Shown: piece by piece, positions 16,803 through 25,821 of the stretch
Numbering within the stretch: position 1 is the stretch's first letter
Layout: each line of letters begins with the position of its first letter
Origin: Onishia taeanensis
GTDB lineage: Bacteria; Pseudomonadota; Gammaproteobacteria; Pseudomonadales; Halomonadaceae
Direction: 5' to 3'
Length of the DNA stretch: 64,000 nucleotides
Assembly: GCF_013349955.1 (NCBI RefSeq)
Contig: NZ_JABVXC010000002.1
Span: forward strand, 1-64,000
The notes under the pieces: model-generated
The model's database searches: none
Told to the model about the DNA's origin: nothing
The model's input: the letters and a program-made list of their open reading frames with translations, nothing else
Position numbers and translations under genes: made by a program

Positions 16803-18325
16803 GCGCCGCAACACGCCAGGCGCTGATGGAGCTGAAAGGCATCGAGAAGCGCTTTTCCGGCGTCACCGTGCTGGAGGGGGTCGACCTAGCGCTGTATCCC
16901 GGCTGCGTTCAGGCCCTGGCCGGCGAAAACGGCGCCGGCAAGTCGACCCTGATGAAGGTACTCAGCGGTGTGCATCAGGCCGATGCCGGCGAGATCTGGC
17001 TGCGCGGCAACAAGGTCCGTTTCACGACACCTCGCCAGGCCATGGAAGCCGGTATCGCCATCATCCACCAGGAACTCAATCTGGTCGGCGGTCTCTCGGC
17101 CGGCGAGAACATCTTCCTGGGCCGTGAACCCCGCACCCGCTTGGGCACCGTCGACTGGCCGCGGCTTTACCGTCAGGCCGGCGAACTGCTGGCTCGCCTC
17201 AAGCAGCCCATTGATCCACGCGCTCCGGTTGCCGGTCTCAGCATCGGCCAGCAACAGATGGTGGAGATCGCCCGCGCCCTGTCGCTGGACGCCGAGATCA
17301 TCATCATGGACGAGCCCACCGATGCCCTGACCGGTATCGAGACCGAGATCCTCGAGCAGGTGGTCGCCGCACTGCGCGAGGAAGGCAGGTCGCTGGTGAT
17401 GATCACCCACCGCCTGCCCGAGATCTTCCGCATGTGCGACAGCGTCGCGGTGCTGCGCGACGGCCAGCTGGTGCATGACGGGCTAACCTCGGCGCTCAAC
17501 GAGAACGACCTGATCCGCAAGATGGTGGGGCGTGAGCTCGCCGACCGTTATCCCTACGAGCCGCCCACGCTCGGTGAGGTGATGATTGAGGTCGACAGGC
17601 TGTCGGCACCTGGCGTCTTCGAGGTGTCCTTCTCGGCCCGGGCCGGTGAAGTGCTGGGTTTCGGCGGCCTGATGGGGGCCGGCCGCACGGAGATGGCTCA
17701 AGCCATTTGCGGCGATAGGCCCATCCAGGCCGGCGAGGTGCGCATTCGGCAGCAGCCCGTGCGCTTCGCCTCTCCCCAAGACGCACTTCGCGCAGGCCTG
17801 GTCTATGTGCCCGAAGACCGCAAACAGGCCGGGCTGCTGCTCGAACACTCGGTGGCCGACAACATGTCGCTCGCCGCCCTGCCCGCCTTCTGTGGCCCGC
17901 TCGGGCTGATCAACGCCGGACGTGAACGCGCTGCGGTGGCGCACTATATCGAGGCCTTTCAGATCAAGCTGCGGGACATGCACCAGCCCATCGACACCCT
18001 CTCCGGTGGCAATCAGCAAAAGGTTTCCCTGGCCAAGGCGCTGATGACAAAACCGGAAATCGTGATCCTCGACGAGCCCACCCGTGGCGTCGACGTCGGT
18101 GCCAAGCGCGAAATCTATCTGCTGATCAACGAGCTCAAACGCCAGGGCAAGTGCGTGCTGCTGATCTCCTCGGAAATGCCCGAGCTGCTGGGGCTTTCCG
18201 ATCGCATCATGGTGCTCGCCAATGGCCGCATCAGCGGCGAATTCACCCGCGAAGACGCCACTCAGGAAACCATCATGACCGCCGCTGCACACAGCGAAGC
18301 AGCCACGGAGACCGTCACCCCATGA
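16799..18325 (+). CDS. rbsA: Ribose ABC transporter ATP-binding protein
   Basis: 508-residue double ATPase of the carbohydrate-uptake CUT2 class. The first half has Walker A GENGAGKST, signature LSIGQQQMVEIARAL and Walker B IIIMDEPTDAL. The second half has a degenerate Walker A (GGLMGAGRTEM) but an intact LSGGNQQKVSLAKAL and VILDEPTRGVDVGAK, the usual asymmetry in RbsA/MglA. The start is taken as TTG at 16799, overlapping the rbsD stop (TTGA); an ATG at 16826 (MELKGIEKRF) is a serious alternative. The stop overlaps the rbsC start as ATGA, so the operon is tightly coupled. Confidence 0.95.
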   Translation: MSAATRQALMELKGIEKRFSGVTVLEGVDLALYPGCVQALAGENGAGKSTLMKVLSGVHQADAGEIWLRGNKVRFTTPRQAMEAGIAIIHQELNLVGGLSAGENIFLGREPRTRLGTVDWPRLYRQAGELLARLKQPIDPRAPVAGLSIGQQQMVEIARALSLDAEIIIMDEPTDALTGIETEILEQVVAALREEGRSLVMITHRLPEIFRMCDSVAVLRDGQLVHDGLTSALNENDLIRKMVGRELADRYPYEPPTLGEVMIEVDRLSAPGVFEVSFSARAGEVLGFGGLMGAGRTEMAQAICGDRPIQAGEVRIRQQPVRFASPQDALRAGLVYVPEDRKQAGLLLEHSVADNMSLAALPAFCGPLGLINAGRERAAVAHYIEAFQIKLRDMHQPIDTLSGGNQQKVSLAKALMTKPEIVILDEPTRGVDVGAKREIYLLINELKRQGKCVLLISSEMPELLGLSDRIMVLANGRISGEFTREDATQETIMTAAAHSEAATETVTP

Positions 18326-19284
18326 GCACCCTCACCATGAACAAGGCCGCTACCCGGCTGTTGATCGACAACAAGGCCTTCCTCGCGCTTGCGCTGCTGG
18401 TCATCGTCAGTGCCGCCCTGAGCGACAACTTCCTGACCGTCGACAACATCCTCAATGTGCTGCGTCAGTCGAGCATCAACGCCATCATCGCCATGGGGGT
18501 GACCTTCGTCATCCTGACCGCCGGCATCGACCTGTCGGTGGGCGCCGTGCTCGCCCTGACCGGCGCCTTCGCCGGTGCCATGACGGCCTCGGGACTGACA
18601 CCCTGGGTAGGGGTGCCCGGCACGGTTGCCGCCGGCGCCTGCCTGGGCGCCATTTCCGGGGCCTTCGTGGCCTTCGGACGCATCCAGGCCTTCATCGTCA
18701 CCCTGGTGGCCATGACCATCCTGCGCGGCGCGGCCCTGGTCTTCACCGACGGGCGCCCCATCTCGATCGGCACCACCCCGGCCGCCGATCTGTTCTGGCA
18801 GCTCGGTGGCGGCTACTGGCTGGGCGTGCCGATTCCCATCTATTTGATGTTCTTCGTCTTCGTGCTGTGCTGGGGCGTGCTGCATCACACCCGCTTCGGC
18901 CGTCATGTGTATGCCGTGGGCGGGGGCGAAAAGGTGGCACGCCTCTCCGGCATCAACGTCGCCCGCGTCAAGATCAGCGTCTATGCAATCTCCGGGGCCT
19001 GCGCGGCGTTGGCAAGCGTGGTACTGACCGCCCGCCTGGGCTCGGCCCAGCCCACCGCCGGCACTGGCTATGAGCTCGATGCCATCGCCGCGGTGGTGAT
19101 CGGGGGCACCAGCCTGATGGGGGGCCGTGGGCGCATCTTCGGCACTCTGGTCGGGGCACTGGTCATCGGTGTGCTCAACAACGCGCTCAATATCATGGGC
19201 GTGTCATCGTATTTTCAGATGATCGCCAAGGGCGCGGTCATCCTCCTGGCCGTGCTGCTCGACAGCCGGTCAAATTCGTCGTGA
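18322..19284 (+). CDS. rbsC: Ribose ABC transporter permease
   Basis: 320-residue inner-membrane permease with about ten hydrophobic segments. It is closely similar to E. coli RbsC throughout, for example VILTAGIDLSVGAVLALTGA, HHTRFGRHVYAVGGGEK and GTGYELDAIAAVVIGGTSL. It forms the membrane channel with the RbsA ATPase and takes ribose from RbsB. The ATG overlaps the rbsA stop by four bases. Confidence 0.95.
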   Translation: MSTLTMNKAATRLLIDNKAFLALALLVIVSAALSDNFLTVDNILNVLRQSSINAIIAMGVTFVILTAGIDLSVGAVLALTGAFAGAMTASGLTPWVGVPGTVAAGACLGAISGAFVAFGRIQAFIVTLVAMTILRGAALVFTDGRPISIGTTPAADLFWQLGGGYWLGVPIPIYLMFFVFVLCWGVLHHTRFGRHVYAVGGGEKVARLSGINVARVKISVYAISGACAALASVVLTARLGSAQPTAGTGYELDAIAAVVIGGTSLMGGRGRIFGTLVGALVIGVLNNALNIMGVSSYFQMIAKGAVILLAVLLDSRSNSS

Positions 19285-19346
19285 CACGCCAGCACGACAC
19301 CTCTGCTTGACAACACGCTGCATAACAAGACCTTAGGAGCCAGACC

Positions 19347-20228
19347 ATGAAGAAACTGCTACTCGCCTCCGCCGTCGCCGCCGGCATCGGTCTCAGCGGC
19401 AATGCCATGGCCGATCGCATTGCCCTGGTGGTGTCGACGTTGAACAATCCCTTCTTCGTGACCATGCAGGAAGGGGCCGAACAGCGGGCCGAGGCCCTGG
19501 GCCACGAGCTTATCGTGCTGGATTCCGGCAATGATGCCGCCCGAGAGCTCTCCAATGTCGAGGACGCCTTGTCCCGCGACATCGATCTGCTGCTGATGAA
19601 CCCGACCGACTCCGATGCCGCCGTATCCAGCGTGCGCTCCGCCAACGCCCGCAACGTGCCGGTCATCACCCTGGACCGCAGCGCCAACGGCGGTCGCGTG
19701 GCCTCGCACATCGCCTCCGATAACGTCGCCGGCGGCCAGCTTGCTGGCGGCTTCATCGCCGAGCAGCTGGGGGGCGAAGGCCAGGTCGTCCAGCTCGAGG
19801 GCGTGCCGGGTGCCTCGGCCACTCGTGATCGCGGCGAAGGCTTCATGGCAGCCGTCGAAGCGGCGCCTGGCCTCGAACTGGTGGCCTCTCAGCCGGCCAA
19901 CTTCAACCGCACCGAGGGCCTCAACGTGATGGAGAACCTGCTTCAGGCCCACCCGGACATCCAGGCGGTGTTTGCCCAGAATGACGAAATGGCGCTCGGC
20001 GCTCAGCGTGCCCTGCAGGCCGGCGGCAACGACGACGTCATCCTGGTCGGCTTCGATGGCACCGATGCCGGTGTCCAGGCGGTGAAAGACGGCCTTATGG
20101 ACGCGACCATTGCTCAGCGCCCTGCGCTGATCGGGGCTCTCGGCATCAACACCGCCGATGCCCTGCTCAAGGGGGAAAGCGTCGAAGCCAATATCCCGGT
20201 GCCGCTAAAGCTGATCACCCAGGAATAA
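19347..20228 (+). CDS. rbsB: Periplasmic ribose-binding protein
   Basis: 293-residue periplasmic-binding protein. A signal peptide (MKKLLLASAVAAGIGLSGNA, probable cleavage after AMA at residue 22) precedes a type I sugar-binding fold: DRIALVVSTLNNPFFVTMQE, DSGNDAARELSNVED, the substrate-contact region VITLDRSANGG and VFAQNDEMALGAQRAL. Good ribosome site (AGGAG) before the ATG. It delivers ribose to RbsAC. Given how similar CUT2 systems are, a related pentose or another ribosyl compound is possible, but rbsD in the same operon argues for ribose. Confidence 0.95.
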   Translation: MKKLLLASAVAAGIGLSGNAMADRIALVVSTLNNPFFVTMQEGAEQRAEALGHELIVLDSGNDAARELSNVEDALSRDIDLLLMNPTDSDAAVSSVRSANARNVPVITLDRSANGGRVASHIASDNVAGGQLAGGFIAEQLGGEGQVVQLEGVPGASATRDRGEGFMAAVEAAPGLELVASQPANFNRTEGLNVMENLLQAHPDIQAVFAQNDEMALGAQRALQAGGNDDVILVGFDGTDAGVQAVKDGLMDATIAQRPALIGALGINTADALLKGESVEANIPVPLKLITQE

Positions 20229-20237
20229 GCAGAGCCC

Positions 20238-21242
20238 ATGGCTCGACTGAAGGACGTGGCAAAGCAGGCGGGGGTATCGATCACCACCGTCTCGCACGTG
20301 GTCAACCAGAGCCGCGCCGTTGCACCCGCGACCCGACTGCGGGTGCAACGGGCCATCGCGGAGCTTGGCTATCGCCCGGATACCATTGCGCGCTCGCTGC
20401 AATCCAGGCGCAGCCGCACCATCGGCATGATCGTGACCAGCGCCGACAACCCCTTCTTCTCGGCGCTCATTCGCGGCGTCGAGGATCACTGTTTCGACTG
20501 CGGGTACAGCCTGATGCTGTGCAATGCCGACGACGTCGATGACAAGCAGGTGGCCTACCTCGGCACGCTCCTCGAGCGCCGTATCGATGGGCTGATCGTG
20601 ATGACTTCGCGCAACGGCCCTGGGTTTATCGAGGCTCTGAACCGTCAGGCCTTGCCCACCGTGATGCTGGATGCGGCCTCAGCCCCGCGCCCGGACATCG
20701 CCGTGGTCAACGACGACTCCCGCCTGGGGGCACGGCTTGCGATAGAGCATCTGCTCGCCCAAGGCCTTGAGGATATCGCCCTGCTCACCGGCCCTGCCGA
20801 CCACCCGCGCTCTCAGGAGCGCCTGGCCGGCGCGCTGGACGCCTGCGAGGATGCAGGCCTGGCCTTGCCGACCGAGCGCATCATTGCCACCAACCTGCTG
20901 GCTGACGGCGGCCATGCCGCCATGCGCGAACTACTTGAAAAGGGCCAGCCGCCCCAGGCGGTGTTCGCCTTCAACGATCTGGTCGCTATCGGCGCCATTC
21001 GCGCCGCCATCGAGGCGGGGCTCAGCGTGCCGGACGAGCTGTCCGTGATCGGCTACGACGACATCGACGTCGGCCGCTATAACTGCCCTGCCCTCACCAC
21101 GATTCATCAGCCCATCTATGAGCTGGGCGCCACCGCAATCGCCCAGCTCATCGACCGGCTGGAGCATCAGCGTCCTTTCGTCCCGCTGACGGCTCTGCCA
21201 CCAAGGCTGGTTATACGCGAATCGGTCAAGGGCGAGCGCTGA
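20238..21242 (+). CDS. rbsR: LacI-family repressor of the ribose operon
   Basis: 334-residue regulator with an N-terminal LacI helix-turn-helix (LKDVAKQAGVSITTVSHVVN at residues 4-23), hinge helix (ARSLQSRRS) and a periplasmic-binding-like effector domain. It is the last gene of rbsDACB-R, nine bases after rbsB, and probably binds the palindrome before rbsD. Ribose would be the inducer. Unlike enteric operons there is no rbsK between rbsB and rbsR. It ends 14 bases from the convergent phhR gene. Confidence 0.9.
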   Translation: MARLKDVAKQAGVSITTVSHVVNQSRAVAPATRLRVQRAIAELGYRPDTIARSLQSRRSRTIGMIVTSADNPFFSALIRGVEDHCFDCGYSLMLCNADDVDDKQVAYLGTLLERRIDGLIVMTSRNGPGFIEALNRQALPTVMLDAASAPRPDIAVVNDDSRLGARLAIEHLLAQGLEDIALLTGPADHPRSQERLAGALDACEDAGLALPTERIIATNLLADGGHAAMRELLEKGQPPQAVFAFNDLVAIGAIRAAIEAGLSVPDELSVIGYDDIDVGRYNCPALTTIHQPIYELGATAIAQLIDRLEHQRPFVPLTALPPRLVIRESVKGER

Positions 21243-21256
21243 AACATGGCTACCCC

Positions 21257-22819
21257 TCAATCGGCCTCGTCGCCAATCCCGTAGCGCTTGAGCTTGTTGG
21301 CGATGGTGGTGTGGGATACACCCAGGCGACGCGCCAGCTGACGGCTCGAGGGGTGCTCAGGGTAGAGGGCTGCAAGCACGCGTTTTTCGACGTCGCCGAT
21401 GATCTCACCAAGCGAACCCTCCAGATCCACTCCGGCGAGCCCTGGCCCCTGGCCCACTTCAGGCAAGCGCAGGTGCGACGATTCGATGGTACCGCCTTCG
21501 CATAGTGAAACGGCCTGGAAGAGCACGTTCTCGAGCTGACGCACGTTGCCCGGCCAGTGATAATTCGAGAGCCGTGCCTGAGCCGCCAGCGAGAGCTTGG
21601 GCAGCGGGCAGCCGATCTGGCGGGCGGCGCGGTCGAGAAAGTGCCCAGCCAGGTCCTCGATGCCGTCGAGGCAATCACGCAGCGGCGGCACCTGCACCGA
21701 GAGCACATTGAGGCGATGGTACAGATCCTGGCGAAACAGTCCCGTGGCGCAGAGCCCCGGCAAATCCTGCTGGGTGGCACAGATCACCCGCACGTCGAGG
21801 TAAGTCTCCTCGTCGCTGCCCACCCGGCGAAAGCCGCCATCCTGCAGGAAGCGCAGCAGCTTGACCTGCAGCCGCGGGCTCATTTCTCCCACTTCATCGA
21901 GAAAGATGGTGCCACCGGCGGTCAGTTCCAAAAGCCCCAGCTTGCCCTCCGGCCGGGCGCCCTCGAAGGCGCCCGAGGCATAGCCGAACAGCTCGGTCTC
22001 GGCCATCGATTCGGGCAGCCCCGCACAGTTCAGCGCCATGAAGGGGGCCTGGCCGCGGGGGCTGGCCAGGTGGCAGGCCCGGGCCAGCAATTCCTTGCCG
22101 GTACCGGTCTCGCCCTCGATCAGCAGCGGCGCGTCCAGCGGCGCCATGCGCCGGGCCTCGCGAATCAGGGTGGCAAGTCGTGGGCTCGATTGAAAGATCG
22201 ATTCGAAACCGCGCAGCTCTTGGCGCTGTACCTGGTAGATACGCTCACCGATACGGTCCGCCCGATGCAGGGTCACCACGGCACCGGCCAGCGACGCCAC
22301 ATCATCATGGCGCTCCCGGTGCAGCGGTGCGATGTCGGCCAGGTAGGTGGCGCCCTTGAGCTTGAGTCGCAGGCCATTGACCCGGGCGTTGTTGCGCCGA
22401 ATCAGGTCGGGAAGATCCAGGTCGGGCAGATAGCGATCCAGCGACAGACCCGGCACTTCGTCGACCCGCACGCCAAGCATCTGCCCGGCGGCCCGGTTGG
22501 CGGCCACCACGCGACCGTCCATGTCGATCGACATCACCGGCTCGGAGAGCGATGAGAGCAGCGCATCCAGCTCCAGATGACGCCGCTCGCTGGGCATCAG
22601 GCTGACACGCTTGACGCCGAAGACCCCGGGTATGGTCTCCAGCGTCGGCTTGAGGGAGGCCAACTGGGCGTTGAGCAGCTGCGGCAGGTGCAGGTAGATG
22701 GTATTGCCGTGATCGCCACCCACCTCGCCATGGGCCACGTTGACGCCGTAATCGGCGAAGTGGGCGACGATGTCCCGCAGGATGCCGATCCGGTTCTGGC
22801 AGTGAAATTTCAGGCGCAT
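21257..22819 (-). CDS. phhR: TyrR/PhhR-type regulator of aromatic amino acid metabolism
   Basis: 520 residues from the ATG at 22819 (MRLKFHCQNRIGILRDIVAH), which matches the start of TyrR and PhhR; an upstream open frame to 22948 is not supported. Domains: N-terminal ACT (about 1-75), PAS (about 80-185), AAA+ central domain with Walker A GETGTGKE (236-243), and a Fis-type helix-turn-helix at the C-terminus (SSRQLARRLGVSHTTIANKL). The sigma-54 contact loop reads GAFEGA instead of GAFTGA, as in regulators of this branch that act on sigma-70 promoters. It is divergent from phhAB-aminotransferase, which it most likely activates in response to Phe or Tyr. Confidence 0.93.
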   Translation of the reverse strand: MRLKFHCQNRIGILRDIVAHFADYGVNVAHGEVGGDHGNTIYLHLPQLLNAQLASLKPTLETIPGVFGVKRVSLMPSERRHLELDALLSSLSEPVMSIDMDGRVVAANRAAGQMLGVRVDEVPGLSLDRYLPDLDLPDLIRRNNARVNGLRLKLKGATYLADIAPLHRERHDDVASLAGAVVTLHRADRIGERIYQVQRQELRGFESIFQSSPRLATLIREARRMAPLDAPLLIEGETGTGKELLARACHLASPRGQAPFMALNCAGLPESMAETELFGYASGAFEGARPEGKLGLLELTAGGTIFLDEVGEMSPRLQVKLLRFLQDGGFRRVGSDEETYLDVRVICATQQDLPGLCATGLFRQDLYHRLNVLSVQVPPLRDCLDGIEDLAGHFLDRAARQIGCPLPKLSLAAQARLSNYHWPGNVRQLENVLFQAVSLCEGGTIESSHLRLPEVGQGPGLAGVDLEGSLGEIIGDVEKRVLAALYPEHPSSRQLARRLGVSHTTIANKLKRYGIGDEAD

Positions 22820-23187
22820 GGCAGTATCTCGGTAAGAAGCCCTGTTCAAGGTAGCGGTGTGCCCGTGGCGCGAGCGCGACATGGCGTCACCGGGCATTAC
22901 GGGCGTCAAGGCGCCGTGACTCGCCTGTAAAGCTAACGTGACACTCATCCGGTCTCAAGGCCATGTGCTAGCGAAAGCGACGATTCCATGACGTCACAAG
23001 CACGCAACCGTCAACTTTTCGTGACGATTTTACTGCCGGGCAGCTGGTCCGGCGTCGTAAAAGCGACTTCCCTCGAGTTCCGGCTCTCATAGACTGAGAT
23101 CAGGTGAGAAGCACGAGGGGCTCGTTGTGCCTTTCGCGATAGCCCGCAACGACCAATAACAAAAGCACGCCAACCGGAGACTGCAGT
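22820..23187. other. Divergent control region between phhR and phhA
   Basis: 368 bases without a gene between two divergent starts. It should hold both promoters. The only regulatory motif I can place is the TyrR-box-like dyad at 22926-22943. No sigma-54 (-24/-12 GG/GC) element is convincing. Confidence 0.6.
22926..22943. promoter_or_regulatory. Candidate TyrR/PhhR box between phhR and phhA
   Basis: TGTAAA-N6-GTGACA: the left half is perfect and the right half matches 4 of 6 of the consensus TGTAAA-N6-TTTACA. It lies about 105 bases upstream of phhR and 245 bases upstream of phhA. Confidence 0.5.
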
Positions 23188-24012
23188 ATGACCACGCAGA
23201 CCCAACCGATCGCCGCCAAACCGAGCAAGTATCAGGCGCGAATGCCCGATGCCCGGGGCCACATCGCCTACAGCGACCAGGAACACGCCACCTGGCAGAC
23301 CCTGATGCAGCGCCAGTTGCCGATCCTCGAGAACCGCGTCTGCCAAGAGTATCTCGACGGCATGGAGCGCCTGGACCTGCCCGAAACCCATATCCCCCAG
23401 CTCGCCGAAATCGACCGGGTGCTCGAGGCCACTACCGGGTGGCAGACCGCTCAGGTGCCTGCGCTGATTCCTTTCGATACTTTCTTCGAGCTGCTCGCCC
23501 ATCGCCGCTTCCCGGTTGCCACCTTCATACGCACCCCGGAGGAACTCGACTACCTTCAGGAACCGGACATCTTCCACGAGATCTTCGGCCACTGCCCGAT
23601 GCTGACCAACCCAGCCTTTGCCGATTTCACCGCGACCTATGGCAAGCTCGGCCTGGCGGCCAGTCCCAAGGAGCGAGTCTACCTGGCGCGACTCTACTGG
23701 ATGACGGTGGAATTCGGCCTGGTCGATACCCCACAGGGACGACGCATCTACGGCGGTGGCATCATTTCCTCGCCCAAGGAGACCGTCCACGCGCTGTCCG
23801 ATACTCCCGAGCATCATGCCTTCGATGCCCTGGAGGCGCTGCGCACGCCCTATCGCATCGACATTCTGCAGCCGCTCTATTACGTTCTTGACGATCTCGA
23901 GACCCTGCACGACCTTTCCCGACAGGACATCATGGCACTCGTGCACCGCGCCATGGAGCTTGGCCTGCATGCTCCCAAGTTTCCGCCCAAGCCCAAGGCC
24001 GTCGGTGCCTGA
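23188..24012 (+). CDS. phhA: Phenylalanine 4-monooxygenase
   Basis: 274-residue pterin- and iron-dependent hydroxylase converting L-phenylalanine to L-tyrosine. Bacterial single-domain form. Iron ligands are His130 and His135 in DIFHEIFGHCPML and Glu175 in WMTVEFGLV. The ATG at 23188 follows a weak GGAG. First gene of phhA-phhB-aminotransferase, as in Pseudomonas aeruginosa phhABC; phhB recycles the pterin cofactor. Confidence 0.97.
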   Translation: MTTQTQPIAAKPSKYQARMPDARGHIAYSDQEHATWQTLMQRQLPILENRVCQEYLDGMERLDLPETHIPQLAEIDRVLEATTGWQTAQVPALIPFDTFFELLAHRRFPVATFIRTPEELDYLQEPDIFHEIFGHCPMLTNPAFADFTATYGKLGLAASPKERVYLARLYWMTVEFGLVDTPQGRRIYGGGIISSPKETVHALSDTPEHHAFDALEALRTPYRIDILQPLYYVLDDLETLHDLSRQDIMALVHRAMELGLHAPKFPPKPKAVGA

Positions 24013-24126
24013 TCATTGCCAACCGGACATTGGCACCCTGGTCATTGTTGAATAGACCGGCCGATTCGATGGTCCCTGACACATCAGACCACTGATTATC
24101 ACCACCCAACCCCTGAGGATTACCCC

Positions 24127-24465
24127 ATGAGCGATCTTTCCGAACAGCAATGCGAAGCCTGCAGCTGGGATGCCCCCCATGTCACCGACAGCGAAATCGA
24201 GACGCTTGGCCAGCAGATTCCCGAGTGGCAGATCATCGACCGCGATGGCATCATGCAACTGGAACGTGTCTTCAAGTTCCGCAATTTCAAGCAGGCCCTC
24301 GCCTTTACCAATCGGGTCGGTGATATTGCCGAGGAAGCCGGCCACCATCCCGCGCTTCTTACCGAATGGGGCAAGGTCACCGTGACCTGGTGGTCACATG
24401 AAATGAAGGGCCTGCACAAGAACGATTTCATCCTAGCCGCCAGAACCGACGAGGTTGCAGCCTAA
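24127..24465 (+). CDS. phhB: Pterin-4a-carbinolamine dehydratase
   Basis: 112-residue enzyme that dehydrates the 4a-hydroxytetrahydropterin formed by PhhA so that the cofactor can be reduced again. The active-site segment [20 protein letters not shown] contains the paired histidines of the family, and [17 protein letters not shown] precedes it. It follows phhA after 114 bases, with a ribosome site at GAGG before the ATG. The aminotransferase gene begins one base after its stop codon. Confidence 0.96.
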   Translation: MSDLSEQQCEACSWDAPHVTDSEIETLGQQIPEWQIIDRDGIMQLERVFKFRNFKQALAFTNRVGDIAEEAGHHPALLTEWGKVTVTWWSHEMKGLHKNDFILAARTDEVAA

Positions 24466-24466
24466 A

Positions 24467-25654
24467 ATGTTCGAGCAGATTCAGCGGGTGCCCGGGGACG
24501 CGATCCTCGGGTTGATCGAAGCCTTCAACAACGACACCAACCCCCAGAAGGTCGACCTGGGCGTCGGGGTCTACCGGGATGCCGCCGGCACCACGCCCGT
24601 GATGCGGGCCGTCAAGGAGGCCGAGGCCCTGCTGCTGAAGAACGAGACCACCAAGAGCTACATCGGCTCTCACGGTGATCCGCGCTACGGCAAGGCAATC
24701 CTGCCCATGCTGCTGGGCGAGGAGTCGCCGGTGCTGGCTGCCAACCGCGCCAGTGCGACCCAATCGCCCGGCGGTACTGGCGCCCTGCGTCTGGCCGCAG
24801 ACTTCATTCGCACTCAGCTGCCGGGGCGCGGCATCTGGGTCAGCGATCCTACCTGGCCGAACCACCTGGGCATCTTCCAGGCCGCCGAGCTGAAGCTGGG
24901 CAAATACCCCTACGTCGATGCTGACAATCGTCTGGACTTCCCGGGCATGTTGGCGGCGCTGAAGGAGATTCCGGTGGGTGACGTCGTGGTGCTGCATGCC
25001 TGCTGCCACAACCCGTCCGGCTTTGACCTGTCCCGCGAGCAGTGGCACCAGGTGCTGGAGGTGGTACAGGAACGTGAGCTGCTGCCGCTGGTCGACTTCG
25101 CCTACCAGGGCTTTGGTGAAGGCCTCGAGGAAGACGCCTATGGCGCACGCCTGCTGGCCGAAAGCCTCGATGAGGTGCTGATCACCAGCTCTTGTTCCAA
25201 GAACTTCGGCATTTACCGTGAGCGCACCGGCGCCCTGGTGGTAATCGCCAAGAACCATGAGCAGATGGAAAACGTGCGCTCTCAGGTCGCCATCGTGGCC
25301 CGCGAGAACTACTCCAACCCGCCTGCCCATGGCGGCGCCATCGTCACCGAGATTCTGGAGTCGGCGGAATTGGCCGCGGTGTGGCGCGAGGAGCTGACCG
25401 AGATGCGCGATCGCATCAACGGCCTGCGTCGCGACTTCGTCGAAGCCCTGAAGCCCCATGGCCTGGCCGACAAGTTCGCCTGTGTCGGCGAGCAGCGCGG
25501 CATGTTCTCCTACACGGGCCTCAGCCCGGAGCAGGTCGACCGGCTGCGTGACGAGTTTGGCATCTACATGGTGCGCTCGGGCCGGGCCAACGTGGCCGGC
25601 TTCTCCGATGAGAACCTGCCCTACCTGGCCAAGGCCTTCGCCGCAGTCAACTAA
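24467..25654 (+). CDS. phhC: Aromatic amino acid aminotransferase (class I)
   Basis: 395-residue PLP-dependent transaminase of the AspC/TyrB class. The PLP lysine is in SSCSKNFGIYRERTGAL; PGGTGALRLAADF and CCHNPSGFDL are also characteristic. The ATG at 24467 lies one base after the phhB stop; a TTG at 24455 inside phhB is the upstream alternative. By operon position it is the counterpart of P. aeruginosa PhhC and should convert tyrosine to 4-hydroxyphenylpyruvate, the substrate of the dioxygenase at 5-6 kb. Activity on aspartate is also possible, since this family overlaps in specificity. Confidence 0.9.
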   Translation: MFEQIQRVPGDAILGLIEAFNNDTNPQKVDLGVGVYRDAAGTTPVMRAVKEAEALLLKNETTKSYIGSHGDPRYGKAILPMLLGEESPVLAANRASATQSPGGTGALRLAADFIRTQLPGRGIWVSDPTWPNHLGIFQAAELKLGKYPYVDADNRLDFPGMLAALKEIPVGDVVVLHACCHNPSGFDLSREQWHQVLEVVQERELLPLVDFAYQGFGEGLEEDAYGARLLAESLDEVLITSSCSKNFGIYRERTGALVVIAKNHEQMENVRSQVAIVARENYSNPPAHGGAIVTEILESAELAAVWREELTEMRDRINGLRRDFVEALKPHGLADKFACVGEQRGMFSYTGLSPEQVDRLRDEFGIYMVRSGRANVAGFSDENLPYLAKAFAAVN

Positions 25655-25693
25655 CTAGGCTAAGTAGCCCAGGCAGGCATCACCCGCTACACC

Positions 25694-25725
25694 ATCACGC
25701 CCGGGACAGATGTCCCGGGCGTGAT
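25694..25725 (+). terminator. Long perfect hairpin after the aminotransferase gene
   Basis: 15-bp perfect stem (ATCACGCCCGGGACA / TGTCCCGGGCGTGAT) with a 2-base centre, 40 bases after the stop of the phh operon. No T-run follows, so it may act with other factors or as a block to transcript decay. Confidence 0.6.
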
Positions 25726-25768
25726 GCGTTCTACACTTGCCTGGCTGCTCCAGGTCCTCCCGAACGAC

Positions 25769-25799
25769 AAAACGCCCCGCCGGCTAAGCCGACGGGGCG
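25769..25799 (-). terminator. Rho-independent terminator after dadA
   Basis: On the minus strand, CGCCCCGTCGGC-TTA-GCCGGCGGGGCG forms a 12-position stem with one mismatch, followed by TTTT. It is 22 bases downstream of the dadA stop. Confidence 0.85.
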
Positions 25800-25821
25800 G
25801 TAAGCTGCCCGCTGGATGCAA

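Noticed and set aside
16281..16814. 177-codon minus-strand frame over rbsD
   Set aside because: Antisense to rbsD, whose identity and operon position are secure.
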